A stretch of 15,338 nt of DNA, taken from the NCBI GenBank assembly GCA_002887195.1, contig PJAB01001332.1:1-15338 (forward strand), written 5' to 3'. The notes beneath the pieces were generated by a model. It ran no database searches. It saw only the letters and a program-made list of their open reading frames with translations, and was not told the origin of the DNA. Source of the stretch: Chrysochromulina parva (Eukaryota > Haptophyta > Prymnesiales > Chrysochromulinaceae). Both the position numbers and the translations under genes were made by a program. Positions 1 to 8,400 of this stretch are shown here, piece by piece; the first letter of the stretch is position 1; each line of letters starts with the position of its first letter.

Positions 1-1
1 G

Positions 2-2590
2 GGCCAGCGGGTGTGCGGTGCGCCGTACGCGGCCCCGCGCATTATCTTCTGGAACCTGCGCGCGAACACGGTAGGCTTCCCGGTGGCCAAGGACACGCCC
101 AACGTGCAGCTCCTGTCAGGCTACTCGCCGGCGTTGCTCAAGCTGGTCGTGTCGGGCGCCGACCTGGTCGGCGACGAGGAGGAAGTTACCGAGACGGCGG
201 TGATGCCCGACGGCTCGATCCAGACCACGACCAAGGTCGTGCGCTCCGGCCCGACGCCCGAGCAGACCCTCCGGACGGCGCTCGATGATGCCGTGTTCGA
301 CGCGGTGCGCCTTCGACTCGCGGCCCTCGAGGCGGGTCCCTTCAAGGACTACGCGTTCGCGCCGAAAGAGGACACGTTCGAGATGATCGCGAAGCGCGCG
401 CCGGTAGCTGCCCCCGCGACGGTCCCCGCTCTGGTCGCCGCCCTGGACCCCGCCCCGCCGGCGGCCCCCGCCCCGCGGGCCCCCGCCCTGCGGGCGGCCC
501 CCGCCGCGCCGGTGGCCCCGGCCAAGGACGCAAGCGGCACAACCTACTACTGGAACGAGGCGGGTGCGTCCCAGTACGAACGCCCTGCCGACTTTGACGA
601 AAAGGTCGCGCAGGACGCCGGCTCGTACACGCAGTACCAGTCTCAGCCCAATCCGTACTCCAGCGGCGGCGGCAGCGGCGGCGGGTACGGCGGAGGCGGT
701 GGAGGCGGCGGATACGGCGGCGGGTATGCGCCGCCGGCGAACGACTACAGCAACATCGGCCTGCAGTACTCGCGCCCGACAAGCAGCTACAGGGATGTGC
801 AGGACGGCAAGCCCGACCAGCCAGCCGACTCTGCCGTTGCTGACTATTGGAGGAAGAACGACATCAAGGTCTACGGCGGGGCGCCGCCGCCCTTTCTCAG
901 CTTCGATCAGGCGCAGCTACCGCCCCAGATGATGGCGGCCATCGCCAAAGCGGGCTTCAAAGCGCCCTCTGTCATTCAGGCGCAGACATGGCCGTCTGCC
1001 ATGGCCAAGCGTGACATCATCGGCGTGGCCAAGACAGGCAGCGGCAAGACGCTCGGCTTCCTGGTGCCTGGGTTCCTCAACGTGATCCAGATGCGCGCCA
1101 ACCCGCAGATGGGCCCGTCGATCCTCGTGCTCGCCCCCACGCGCGAGCTCGCGTCGCAAATCGATGTGGAGGCCCAAAAGTTTGGGCTGCCGCTCGGGAT
1201 CCGCTCGGTGTGCATCTACGGCGGCGCGCCCAAGTGGGGGCAGCTGAGCCAGCTGCGCCAGGGCGCGCACTGCGTGATCGGCACGCCCGGCCGCGTCAAC
1301 GACTTCCGCGAGGGCGGCCAGTTGCAGCTCAATCAGGTCATGTACCTCGTCATGGACGAGGCCGACCGCATGCTGGATATGGGCTTTGAGCCGCAGATCC
1401 GCAAGATCGTGAACGGCGGCATCCGGCCCGACCGGCAGACGCTCTTTTACACGGCCACGTGGCCGAAGGACGTGCGCAAGCTCGCGTATGAGTTCCTGCG
1501 CTCTCCCGTGCAGGTTGAGGTGGGCGACATCAACACTCTCAATGCGAACATAGACATCACACAGTACGTGCACGTTGTGCGCAGCTCGGGCGAGAAGTTT
1601 GGGATCCTCAACCAAATCTTGGGCTCGCTCGAGATGGGCAGCCGCACGCTCATCTTTGCGAACACGAAGCGGATGGCCGACCAGCTCGGCCAGCAGCTCA
1701 TGCGGCAGGTGGGCTGTGGGGTCTTCCACGGCGACAAGGAGCAGCGTGAGCGTGAATCGGTGCTAAACGACTTCAGGTCTGGCCGCCGGCCGGTGATGAT
1801 CGCCTCCGACGCGGCCGCGCGTGGCATCGACATCAAGGAGGTCAAGGCGGTGATCAACTACGACTTCCCGACGAACATCGAGGACTATGTTCACCGTATT
1901 GGTCGTACCGGTCGGGCGGGTGCGAAGGGCATCGCGCACACCTTTCTCGATAGCGGCAAGGACGGCAAGTATGCGCGCGCTCTGGCCGACATCATGCAAA
2001 AGGCGAAGCAGTTGCTGCCGCGCGAGTTTGCCATGATGGCCGGCGTGCGTCTCCAGCCGGGCGAGGAGCTCGACATGCGCGCTGTGCTGCGCCCCGCCCC
2101 CGACGGCGGCATGATTTCGGCGCAAGCGCAGCAGCACTTCGCCGCGATGGGGCCGCCTCAAGTTGCCGCCGCGCCCGAGTGCGGCGATTTCAAGCGAGGC
2201 CTGTGCACGCGCGGCGCGCGATGCAAGTTCTCGCACGGCGCTGCCGGCGGCGGCGGCGGCGGCGGCGGCTACGGCGGCATGGGTGGCGGCATGCCCGGCG
2301 GCGGCTACGGCGGCATGCCTGGCGGCTACGGCGGCATGGGCGGCGGCTACGGTGGCGGCTACGGCGGCGGGTACGGCGGCATGCCCGGCGGGTACGGCGG
2401 CGGCGGCTACGGTGGTGACCGCGGTGGTGACCGCGGTGGCGACCGCGGTGGCTACGGTGGCGACCGGCGGCGTGATTCTCCACCGCGCCGGAGGTATGAT
2501 GATGACTCACCGCCTCGCCGCGATCGTGACCGCGATGATCGTGATGATCGCGGCGGCGGCGACCGGGGCGGATCGAGGTACGATGACTGA
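2..2590 (+). CDS. DUF2828 tail fused to WW / DEAD-box / CCCH RNA helicase (5' partial)
   Basis: ATP-dependent RNA helicase, probably nuclear (pre-mRNA, mRNP or ribosome work as in DDX5/Dbp2 and plant RH14). The frame is open from base 2, so the start lies outside the window. Residues below count from the codon at 11. Residues 9-50 (I-I-F-W-N-L-R, then L-L-S-G-Y-S-P-A-L-L-K-L) are the last part of a DUF2828 vWA-like domain. Residues 171-192 form a WW-like domain lacking its first Trp. The helicase core has a Q motif (F298, Q323), motif I AKTGSGKT 340-347, Ia PTREL 376-380, Ib TPGR 425-428, DEAD 449-452, III TAT 481-483, V 598-608 and VI HRIGRTGR 628-635. A CCCH finger follows (C724, C732, C738, H742; spacing 7-5-3), then Gly/Tyr repeats and an RGG/RD tail. 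TAT in motif III is usual for plant-type WW helicases. Stop TGA is 2588-2590. If DUF2828 is a separate gene, the helicase could begin at the ATG at 383. The helicase call is firm; the fusion as a single protein is inferred from the open frame. Confidence 0.93.
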   Translation, partial: GQRVCGAPYAAPRIIFWNLRANTVGFPVAKDTPNVQLLSGYSPALLKLVVSGADLVGDEEEVTETAVMPDGSIQTTTKVVRSGPTPEQTLRTALDDAVFDAVRLRLAALEAGPFKDYAFAPKEDTFEMIAKRAPVAAPATVPALVAALDPAPPAAPAPRAPALRAAPAAPVAPAKDASGTTYYWNEAGASQYERPADFDEKVAQDAGSYTQYQSQPNPYSSGGGSGGGYGGGGGGGGYGGGYAPPANDYSNIGLQYSRPTSSYRDVQDGKPDQPADSAVADYWRKNDIKVYGGAPPPFLSFDQAQLPPQMMAAIAKAGFKAPSVIQAQTWPSAMAKRDIIGVAKTGSGKTLGFLVPGFLNVIQMRANPQMGPSILVLAPTRELASQIDVEAQKFGLPLGIRSVCIYGGAPKWGQLSQLRQGAHCVIGTPGRVNDFREGGQLQLNQVMYLVMDEADRMLDMGFEPQIRKIVNGGIRPDRQTLFYTATWPKDVRKLAYEFLRSPVQVEVGDINTLNANIDITQYVHVVRSSGEKFGILNQILGSLEMGSRTLIFANTKRMADQLGQQLMRQVGCGVFHGDKEQRERESVLNDFRSGRRPVMIASDAAARGIDIKEVKAVINYDFPTNIEDYVHRIGRTGRAGAKGIAHTFLDSGKDGKYARALADIMQKAKQLLPREFAMMAGVRLQPGEELDMRAVLRPAPDGGMISAQAQQHFAAMGPPQVAAAPECGDFKRGLCTRGARCKFSHGAAGGGGGGGGYGGMGGGMPGGGYGGMPGGYGGMGGGYGGGYGGGYGGMPGGYGGGGYGGDRGGDRGGDRGGYGGDRRRDSPPRRRYDDDSPPRRDRDRDDRDDRGGGDRGGSRYDD
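2245..2470 (+). repeat. GGC/GGCTAC glycine-tyrosine repeat tract in the helicase
   Basis: Imperfect GGC-rich tandem repeat within the helicase gene, encoding GGYGGM/GGYGGG units and then several GGDR units. Such Gly/Tyr and RGG tracts usually bind RNA and promote condensate formation. The length is likely to vary between strains. Confidence 0.8.
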
Positions 2591-2677
2591 ACGCGCGGCA
2601 CGCGGTCGCTCATGCAGCGAGTGCACTAGTGTTGCGGTGTGTTGGATCCACTTGTGCTCGCGGAGTGCACCGGCGCC

Positions 2678-2699
2678 GAGATGACACCGAGATGACACC
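2678..2699 (+). repeat. 11-bp perfect tandem repeat (GAGATGACACC x2)
   Basis: Two adjacent perfect copies of GAGATGACACC, about 90 bp after the helicase stop, probably in its 3' UTR. No function is evident. Confidence 0.8.
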
Positions 2700-3436
2700 G
2701 AGCGTGCGCCTGTGTGCGCGCGGCGCGCGCGGCGCCGCGCCGCGCCGCTCGCTCTGCTCCTCTCCTGTCCCTCTGCATGGTGCGCAGGGGCAGCACTGAG
2801 GTCGACGCGTTGCAGGTGCTGGGCAGATACGCGTCGTGGTGGGCGCGCGCGGTGCTGGGCAGGTGCGAGTGCCGCGGGCACAGCTCTCCCCGAGAGGTCA
2901 AGGGGTGAGGCGGAGGGGCGGGCAAGGTGTGAGGGGAATGCTGGGGTGCGCTATGGCGGGCGCTGTCACAGCGCCGCCATGACGCGGGCGCTGCTGCCTG
3001 CGGGACACCCGCCTGACCCCCGGCAGGGGATGGGGGGCGCGCTTGGGCGTGTGCCGGGAAGGCCGGGGTGTAGGACAGGCCAAGGGCAGACTGAGCGGGT
3101 CTGGCGGCCCGGCGGCTTGTGCCCGCGCTTCTGCCCTTGGGTACTCCCACCGCAGGGCGTACTCACCGCAGTCTGCACGCGAGCACTTACCGCCGTGTCG
3201 CCATCGCAGGGACTTGTGCTACTCAGGGAGCGAACGCAGGCACGCGTGCCCGGAGCTGACTCACGTCCGAGAGAGCCTTGGGTGTGCTCATCGGATTTGG
3301 GTCGCTCTCGGCCGCCTGTGTGCACCCTGGCCAGCCCCCTGCGACGGGCCGCCTCTCTGCCCCCACGCCTGCCACCCCCATGCCTGCCCTGCATGCCCCG
3401 CATGCTCCCTTGTCTCACGTGCGCGGCGGGCGGCAG

Positions 3437-3474
3437 CGGCAGGGCGACGACGAGCAGCACCGGCAGGGCGACGA
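3437..3474 (+). repeat. 14-bp direct repeat (CGGCAGGGCGACGA)
   Basis: Perfect copies at 3437-3450 and 3461-3474, with a weaker relative (GCCGGCAGGGCG) near 3543. It lies in noncoding DNA and has no known role. Confidence 0.7.
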
Positions 3475-3655
3475 GGCCTCGACGCCGCTGGCGCAGATGG
3501 AAATGGACATGAGCATCGGCTGTGGCAGGTGGTACAGCGCACGCCGGCAGGGCGCAGGCGACCGAGCAGCAGGGCCAGGGCGAGCAGCAGGCAGCAAGGG
3601 CGAGCAGAGGCGATCGAGGTAAGAGACGAGAGCACGATTAACGAGGCGCTTCCAT

Positions 3656-3750
3656 CGCGTAAAAACGCGCGCATGCCGGTCCCCGATGGCTGAGTGTGAC
3701 ACGGCCGACGAGTCTTTGACTCTGTAAATGAACTCCGGTCCATCGCATGC
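3656..3750. other. Hairpin cluster in the intergenic gap
   Basis: Stems seen directly: CGCGT-AAAA-ACGCG (3656-3669); an outer CGATGG/CCATCG pair (3684-3689 with 3740-3745) enclosing GTGT-G-ACAC (3694-3702) and GAGTC-TTT-GACTC (3710-3722). The 62-nt unit looks a little like a cloverleaf but has no T-arm GGTTCRA box and no 7-nt anticodon loop, so it is not called a tRNA. It could be a structured RNA or chance. Confidence 0.35.
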
Positions 3751-4269
3751 TAAAGAGTATAAAGTCGGAGTGTACCCACAGTACCGTATGCCGCGAAAGG
3801 GGCGAACCAAACCGGCCGCGGCAAGAGCCGGAGCCGACCGACCGCCGGCGCCGCCGCCGCCGCGCAAGGCCTCGCACGTCGCAGAGGCGGAGTCCGCCCA
3901 CGGTGCGGGTCGCGCGCGCGGCCGCCCAGGGCCCCGCCCGTGAGAGCCGCGCGACCGCCCGACACATCCGTATCGACCGATCATGCGGCGTATGATGGAC
4001 CGCCTATTCGTGGACTCTGCGCTCGCATCCGTCGGCCCGGGCTTTCGGGGGCAAGGAGCCCAGAGCCCAGATTCGCCGCCGCGCCCGAGCCGGGGCGCCT
4101 CGACTCACTCGGCGGGGCAGCGCCACCGTGCCGCTGCCGGCTGCCGGCTGGCCGGCCACGTCACCCGCGGTCGAGACGAAGACCCAAAGTTTGCACCCAA
4201 AGCTCGGCAGCCATCCCTGCGTCACGCCCGCCGAATGTGCCGCCGAAAGGCTACGGGTGCCGCCGTCGT

Positions 4270-4325
4270 TCAGCGCACTTTGACGGAGCTCGCCGCCATC
4301 GTCAGCGCACTTTGACAGAGCTCGC
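4270..4325 (-). repeat. Direct repeat of the TerC gene 3' end (24 bp, 23/24 identical)
   Basis: 4270-4293 and 4302-4325 differ at one base; the offset is 32 bp. The 4302-4325 copy encodes the last TerC residues (A-S-S-V-K-V-R-stop). The other copy, just downstream of the stop, would encode the same ending. This is a small local duplication. Confidence 0.85.
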
Positions 4326-5210
4326 AAACACGCCTGTGGCCAGCGTCGAGATGATCACGAGCAGGCACGCCCACGTCGGTATCACGAGGCCGACGAGCAC
4401 GTCAAGGACGATTTTGACCCCAATGAAGACGAGGAGCAGCGCGACCGCGTGCTGCAGGTACTGGAACGATTTGATCAGCCCGACGACCAACGTGTAGAAC
4501 GAGCGCAGCCCGAGGATCGCGCACAGCACCGCAAGGTACACGATAAGCGTATCGCTCGTCAGGCCTAGTACAGCCGGTACTGAGTCGACCGCGAAGAGGA
4601 CGTCACTGAGCTCAATGGTACCTAGCACGAGTAGCAGTGGCGTCGCGCGGCAGCTACCGCCCTCAAACACCCAGAAGTACTGCCCACGGTAATCGCCCGT
4701 CACCGGCAGCCGCAGCCACTTGACGAAGCGCACGACGCGGTTCGAGCTCAGATCCTCCTCGTCGTCGTCATCGCCAGCAGAGCGCAGCAAACCCAAGGCC
4801 GAGTACACGAGCAGCACGGCGAACACGAGCAGCAGCGGCTTGGCGCGTGCGAGTACCGCCGTGCTTAACAGTAGAATCGCGCCGCGCAGCACGATCGCGC
4901 CGAAAATGCCCCACGCGAGGCAAGTGCCCTGCAGTGCGACCGGACACTTGTAATACTTGAAGATGAGGTAGAAGGCGAACATGTTGTCGACGGAGAGCGA
5001 GAGCTCCATCAGGTAGCTTGCGATGAAGAGCATCGCACCATCACTGCCGCGGGTGAAGAAGATGAAGCTTGCTGCCGTGCACGTGCAGACCGCTGCGGTC
5101 ACCAGCCCTCGCCAAAAATTGCGACGATCCTCGGGCGGGATGGCGGCGCTCTCGTAGTTGACGAGCGGTTCCTGCTCCGGTTCCGCCGCATTGGCATATT
5201 GAGGCAACAT
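4302..5210 (-). CDS. TerC-family integral membrane protein
   Basis: TerC proteins are multi-span membrane proteins linked to metal-ion export or to cotranslational membrane insertion; the plant homologue is in thylakoids. The first ATG gives 302 residues. About eight hydrophobic spans are visible. The family signatures are both present: E-L-S-L-S-V-D-N in the second span (residues 69-76, D75) and E-L-S-D-V-L-F-A-V-D-S-V-P-A in the fifth (200-213, D203 and D209). These buried Asp residues are the likely metal-binding groups. An acidic loop GDDDDEED (146-153) and a G-D-Y-R-G-Q-Y-F-W segment separate the two halves. The frame stays open upstream of the ATG for 35 codons rich in Ser, Thr and Arg, which would suit a targeting peptide, but has no ATG; an upstream exon could supply one. 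Plastid location is therefore plausible but unproven. It is divergent from the Tudor/CW/AP2 gene. Confidence 0.92.
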   Translation of the reverse strand: MLPQYANAAEPEQEPLVNYESAAIPPEDRRNFWRGLVTAAVCTCTAASFIFFTRGSDGAMLFIASYLMELSLSVDNMFAFYLIFKYYKCPVALQGTCLAWGIFGAIVLRGAILLLSTAVLARAKPLLLVFAVLLVYSALGLLRSAGDDDDEEDLSSNRVVRFVKWLRLPVTGDYRGQYFWVFEGGSCRATPLLLVLGTIELSDVLFAVDSVPAVLGLTSDTLIVYLAVLCAILGLRSFYTLVVGLIKSFQYLQHAVALLLVFIGVKIVLDVLVGLVIPTWACLLVIISTLATGVFASSVKVR

Positions 5211-5467
5211 GCTCACGATGCTCGCCGTGGTTGTCGATGCGGTGGTGGCGCGATCGATTCGCGACCGTCGGTGGACGCCAGCGAGCGATGCACACCAGGA
5301 GGTCCGATTCGCCACGCACGGCCGCCACGCACCACGCTTTACATGTACGAGCGGAAGCGAGTCTTCAAATCGCTCTCTTTTGGGAAAGGGGGCTCCCGAC
5401 GTTTCTGTGAATTTCCCTTCACGATCTGCGGGGACGCACGACTAACTCGCCGTCCTCGCTGGCTCCT
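5211..5467. promoter_or_regulatory. Divergent promoter region between TerC and the Tudor/CW/AP2 gene
   Basis: 257 bp separate the two start codons, which point away from each other, so both promoters and 5' UTRs probably lie here. No TATA box is evident. The stretch nearest the + strand gene (about 5370-5430) is less GC-rich than its surroundings. The region is assigned by position only. Confidence 0.5.
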
Positions 5468-8400
5468 ATGGCAACCATCGCTGACCACGACCCAGACGGG
5501 GTCGAGGCGACGGCCGCGTTCGCTGTCATCGCCGAACCCGACAGCGACGATGATCAGTCCGAAGCCGACGCTGAAGCAGGGGCCGGAGGCGAGGCCATGC
5601 CCGATACAGATGAGCCGATGCCACTGTCAGGAACGGCGCTCGTCGGCCAGCGGATCGAGGTCCACTGGCCACTGGACGAGGAATGGTATGTGGCGATGGT
5701 CACCGGGTACAGCCACGCTACGGGTCAACACGAGGTGCACTACTTGGACGACGATGTCGTCGAGCGACTCGACCTCGCCAAGGAGGAGTGGCGTCTCGAC
5801 ATGGGGCTCCGGCGAGCGGCGGTGCCAGCACCACAGGATTCCACCGCGGCAGAGGAGGAGGAGGAGCTTGATCCTGAAGCACAGGCCGCCGCAGCAGCTG
5901 CTGCGGCCGCAAAGCATGCAGCGCGTGAGGCCGCGGCGGATGCGGCGGAAGCGGCTGGCGGGCGCAAGAGCCGGCGGCAGTCGGCGGGCACGGGGCCCAC
6001 ACGCTTCATCGAGTCGACCTTCCCCCAGTCGTACCAGCCCAAGAAGCTGAACCGCGCGCGCGAGACCCAGAGCGAGCAGCCGAAAGAGTGCGCCCAGACG
6101 ACGATCGAGTCCGAGTGGGTCCAGTGCGCAGAGTGCGACAAGTGGCGCATCGTCAAGCGCTCGGACATCGACAAGCTCCCCGACGATGTGGCGTTCACGT
6201 GCTCGATGAACCCCGACTGCCGGCACAATCGTTGCGCGGCGCCGCAGCACCTGTGGATGATGTCGGCGCCCGAGAACGGCGAGCGCATCGAACCCCGTGG
6301 CTACACGGCGCGCGCGACGCTCGAGAGTCATCGGAGGAAAATCTCCGACGCCGAGATCGAAGAGCTGCAGCGCCGGCTGCCTCTCTCGATGAAGCAGGCA
6401 GGATGGATCTTAATGCCATCCGGCGGCACAAGGGCGTCACACCGGCTCGACTACGCGTATGTTGGCGGCGAGGCCGACGTAGCTGCGAGCGTGACGCACT
6501 TTGCACGCGTGTACCTCGCCGCCGATCCGCTCGCAGCTGCCCGCGCCGTCACAAGCAGCTTCGTAGCAGGGCCTCCACCGACGGTTACGGTTTCGTCATT
6601 CGACGGGGCCGAGGACGCCGACGCCGCTGTGGGCACCAAGCGCGCGGCTGCCGCCGCCGCGGGGGGCGGCAGCAAGAAGGCCAAGGCGGCCACGGTGCCC
6701 AAGAAGACAACGGAGGAGCGGGCTCTCGAGGTGGCCGAGCAGGTGGACGTGCCCTATTTTTGGGACCGAGAGACGGCGATCGCCTTTTGGGAGCAGCTGG
6801 TGCATGACGCGCTCGCCAAGGCGCGCGCGGTCGAGCGCGCCGCCGCCGCCGCCGCCGCCGTCGCCCCCGCAGTCATCAGCCTCAATCCGCAGGGAGCCTC
6901 GGCAGGTGCCCACGACGACGCCGAGGAGGACGAGGAGGAGGTGGTGGAGGTGGCGCGGACGTGGGAAGGCATGCGGCTGTGGCTGCAGCCGGGCACCAAG
7001 CTCCATCGGCAGTGGAAAGCGCAGCATCGGCAGTGGAGCGCTCATGAGAATCCGACACTGTCAGGAACGGCGGTCGTCGGCCAGCGGATTGAGGTCCACT
7101 GGCCACTGGACGAGGAATGGTATGTGGCGATGGTCACCGGGTACAGCCACGCTACGGGTCAACACGAGGTGCACTACTTGGACGACGATGTCGTCGAGCA
7201 AATCGACCTCGCCAAGGAGGAGTGGCGTCTCGAGACTGGCCTTTCCAAAAGCGGCGACCCGATGAGGCTCGAGCGAGCGGCGGCGGCGGCGCAGGGCGTA
7301 GGACGCGCGCGCGGCGCCGACACCGCCCCAGCTGCTGCGCCGGCCGTCGCCACTGCGCGCGGCGCGGACGAGGAAGGGGGGTCGGAGGCAGGGGGCGGCG
7401 TGGTCGACGACAGCGCGGGCGGAGGTGCGGCGCTGACAACCGAGGAGCGCGAGCGGCGGATGGCGCTGTTCCAAGCGCTCGAGGCGGCGGTGCGCCATGC
7501 GAAGCAGCTTGAATGGGCGGGCGATGCGCCGGTGCCAGGCGCGGAGGGGTGGCTGGTGCGATGGAAGCCTCGGGCGCGCAAGAGTGCCGGTGGCGTGAGT
7601 GGCGATGCGTACATGATCTCACCAACCGGCGTGTCGCTCGACTCGTTTCGAAAGGCCGAGGCATACCTTGGGCTGACCGAGGCAGGTAGCGACGGCCCCG
7701 CAGCTGCGGCGTCGGAGGCCGGCCGCGGTGGCCCCGCAGCTTCGGCACCGCCGGCGGAGGCGAACATACGCCGTTCAGCGCGGGCCGACGCCCGCCAGCA
7801 GAAGGAGAGGGAGTGCGTCAAGAAGCTTCTCCTCACGATCATCTCGCAGCCGATCCCGGGCTGGGCTGAACCTACCGCGGCCGCGGGCAGCGCGAAGGCC
7901 ACGGCCTCTGCCGGGGATGGCGCCGAAGGCAGCGGCAGCGGCAGCGTGCCGCCTGTGGGCGTCGTGTTGGGCGCGACCGTGCCACCCGTGAGCACCCGTC
8001 ACAAGGTGAAGGTGGAGGACGACCTCTTCATACCCGGCGGCGGCGTGGGCGCGCCGAGTGTGATGGGCCTCGCGGCCGTTTCGCCCACCTCGATCAAGGT
8101 CACGGATGATCCCTTCTTCATCCCGGGCAATTTCGCATCTCCTCCAAAGCTGAGCGACGCCGAGTTGCGCGCGGAGGCCAAATTGGAGGCGGAGCGCGAG
8201 GCGAAACGACAGGCGCAGCTGGCGGCGCAGGCGGTGGAGGAGATGCGCGAGCGCGCCGAGGAGCTCCTCGAACTCATCGCACGCGCCGAGCGCCTCGGCG
8301 TCGAGTCGGGCGTCCTCAGCCAGGTACGCGAATACATGGCGAAGTTGGGTAACGCCCAAAAGGCCCAAAAGTCCATCACCACCGCGGAGCGGCCGGTCGC

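Larger units (their letters stand above)
2591..4301. other. Convergent intergenic gap, no convincing gene
   Basis: About 1.7 kb between the 3' ends of the helicase (+) and the TerC gene (-). Open frames occur on both strands, but they read as Arg/Pro/Ala-rich composition with no recognisable domain, as expected of GC-rich noncoding DNA. Visible contents are an 11-bp tandem repeat (2678-2699), a 14-bp direct repeat (3437-3474), a hairpin cluster (3656-3750), a TATAAA at 3758-3763 with no obvious gene behind it, and a copy of the TerC gene end (4270-4293). A noncoding RNA or long 3' UTRs are possible. Confidence 0.6.

Noticed and set aside
917..1729. 270-codon minus-strand frame across the helicase
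   Set aside because: The plus frame carries all DEAD-box motifs; the reverse frame shows only composition effects.
2712..3512. 266-codon plus-strand frame in the gap after the helicase
   Set aside because: Arg/Cys/Pro-rich with no domain or clear codon bias; overlapping frames on both strands look alike, as in GC-rich noncoding DNA.
3684..3745. tRNA-like fold
   Set aside because: It has a closing stem and two inner hairpins but no T-arm consensus, no proper anticodon loop and only 62 nt.
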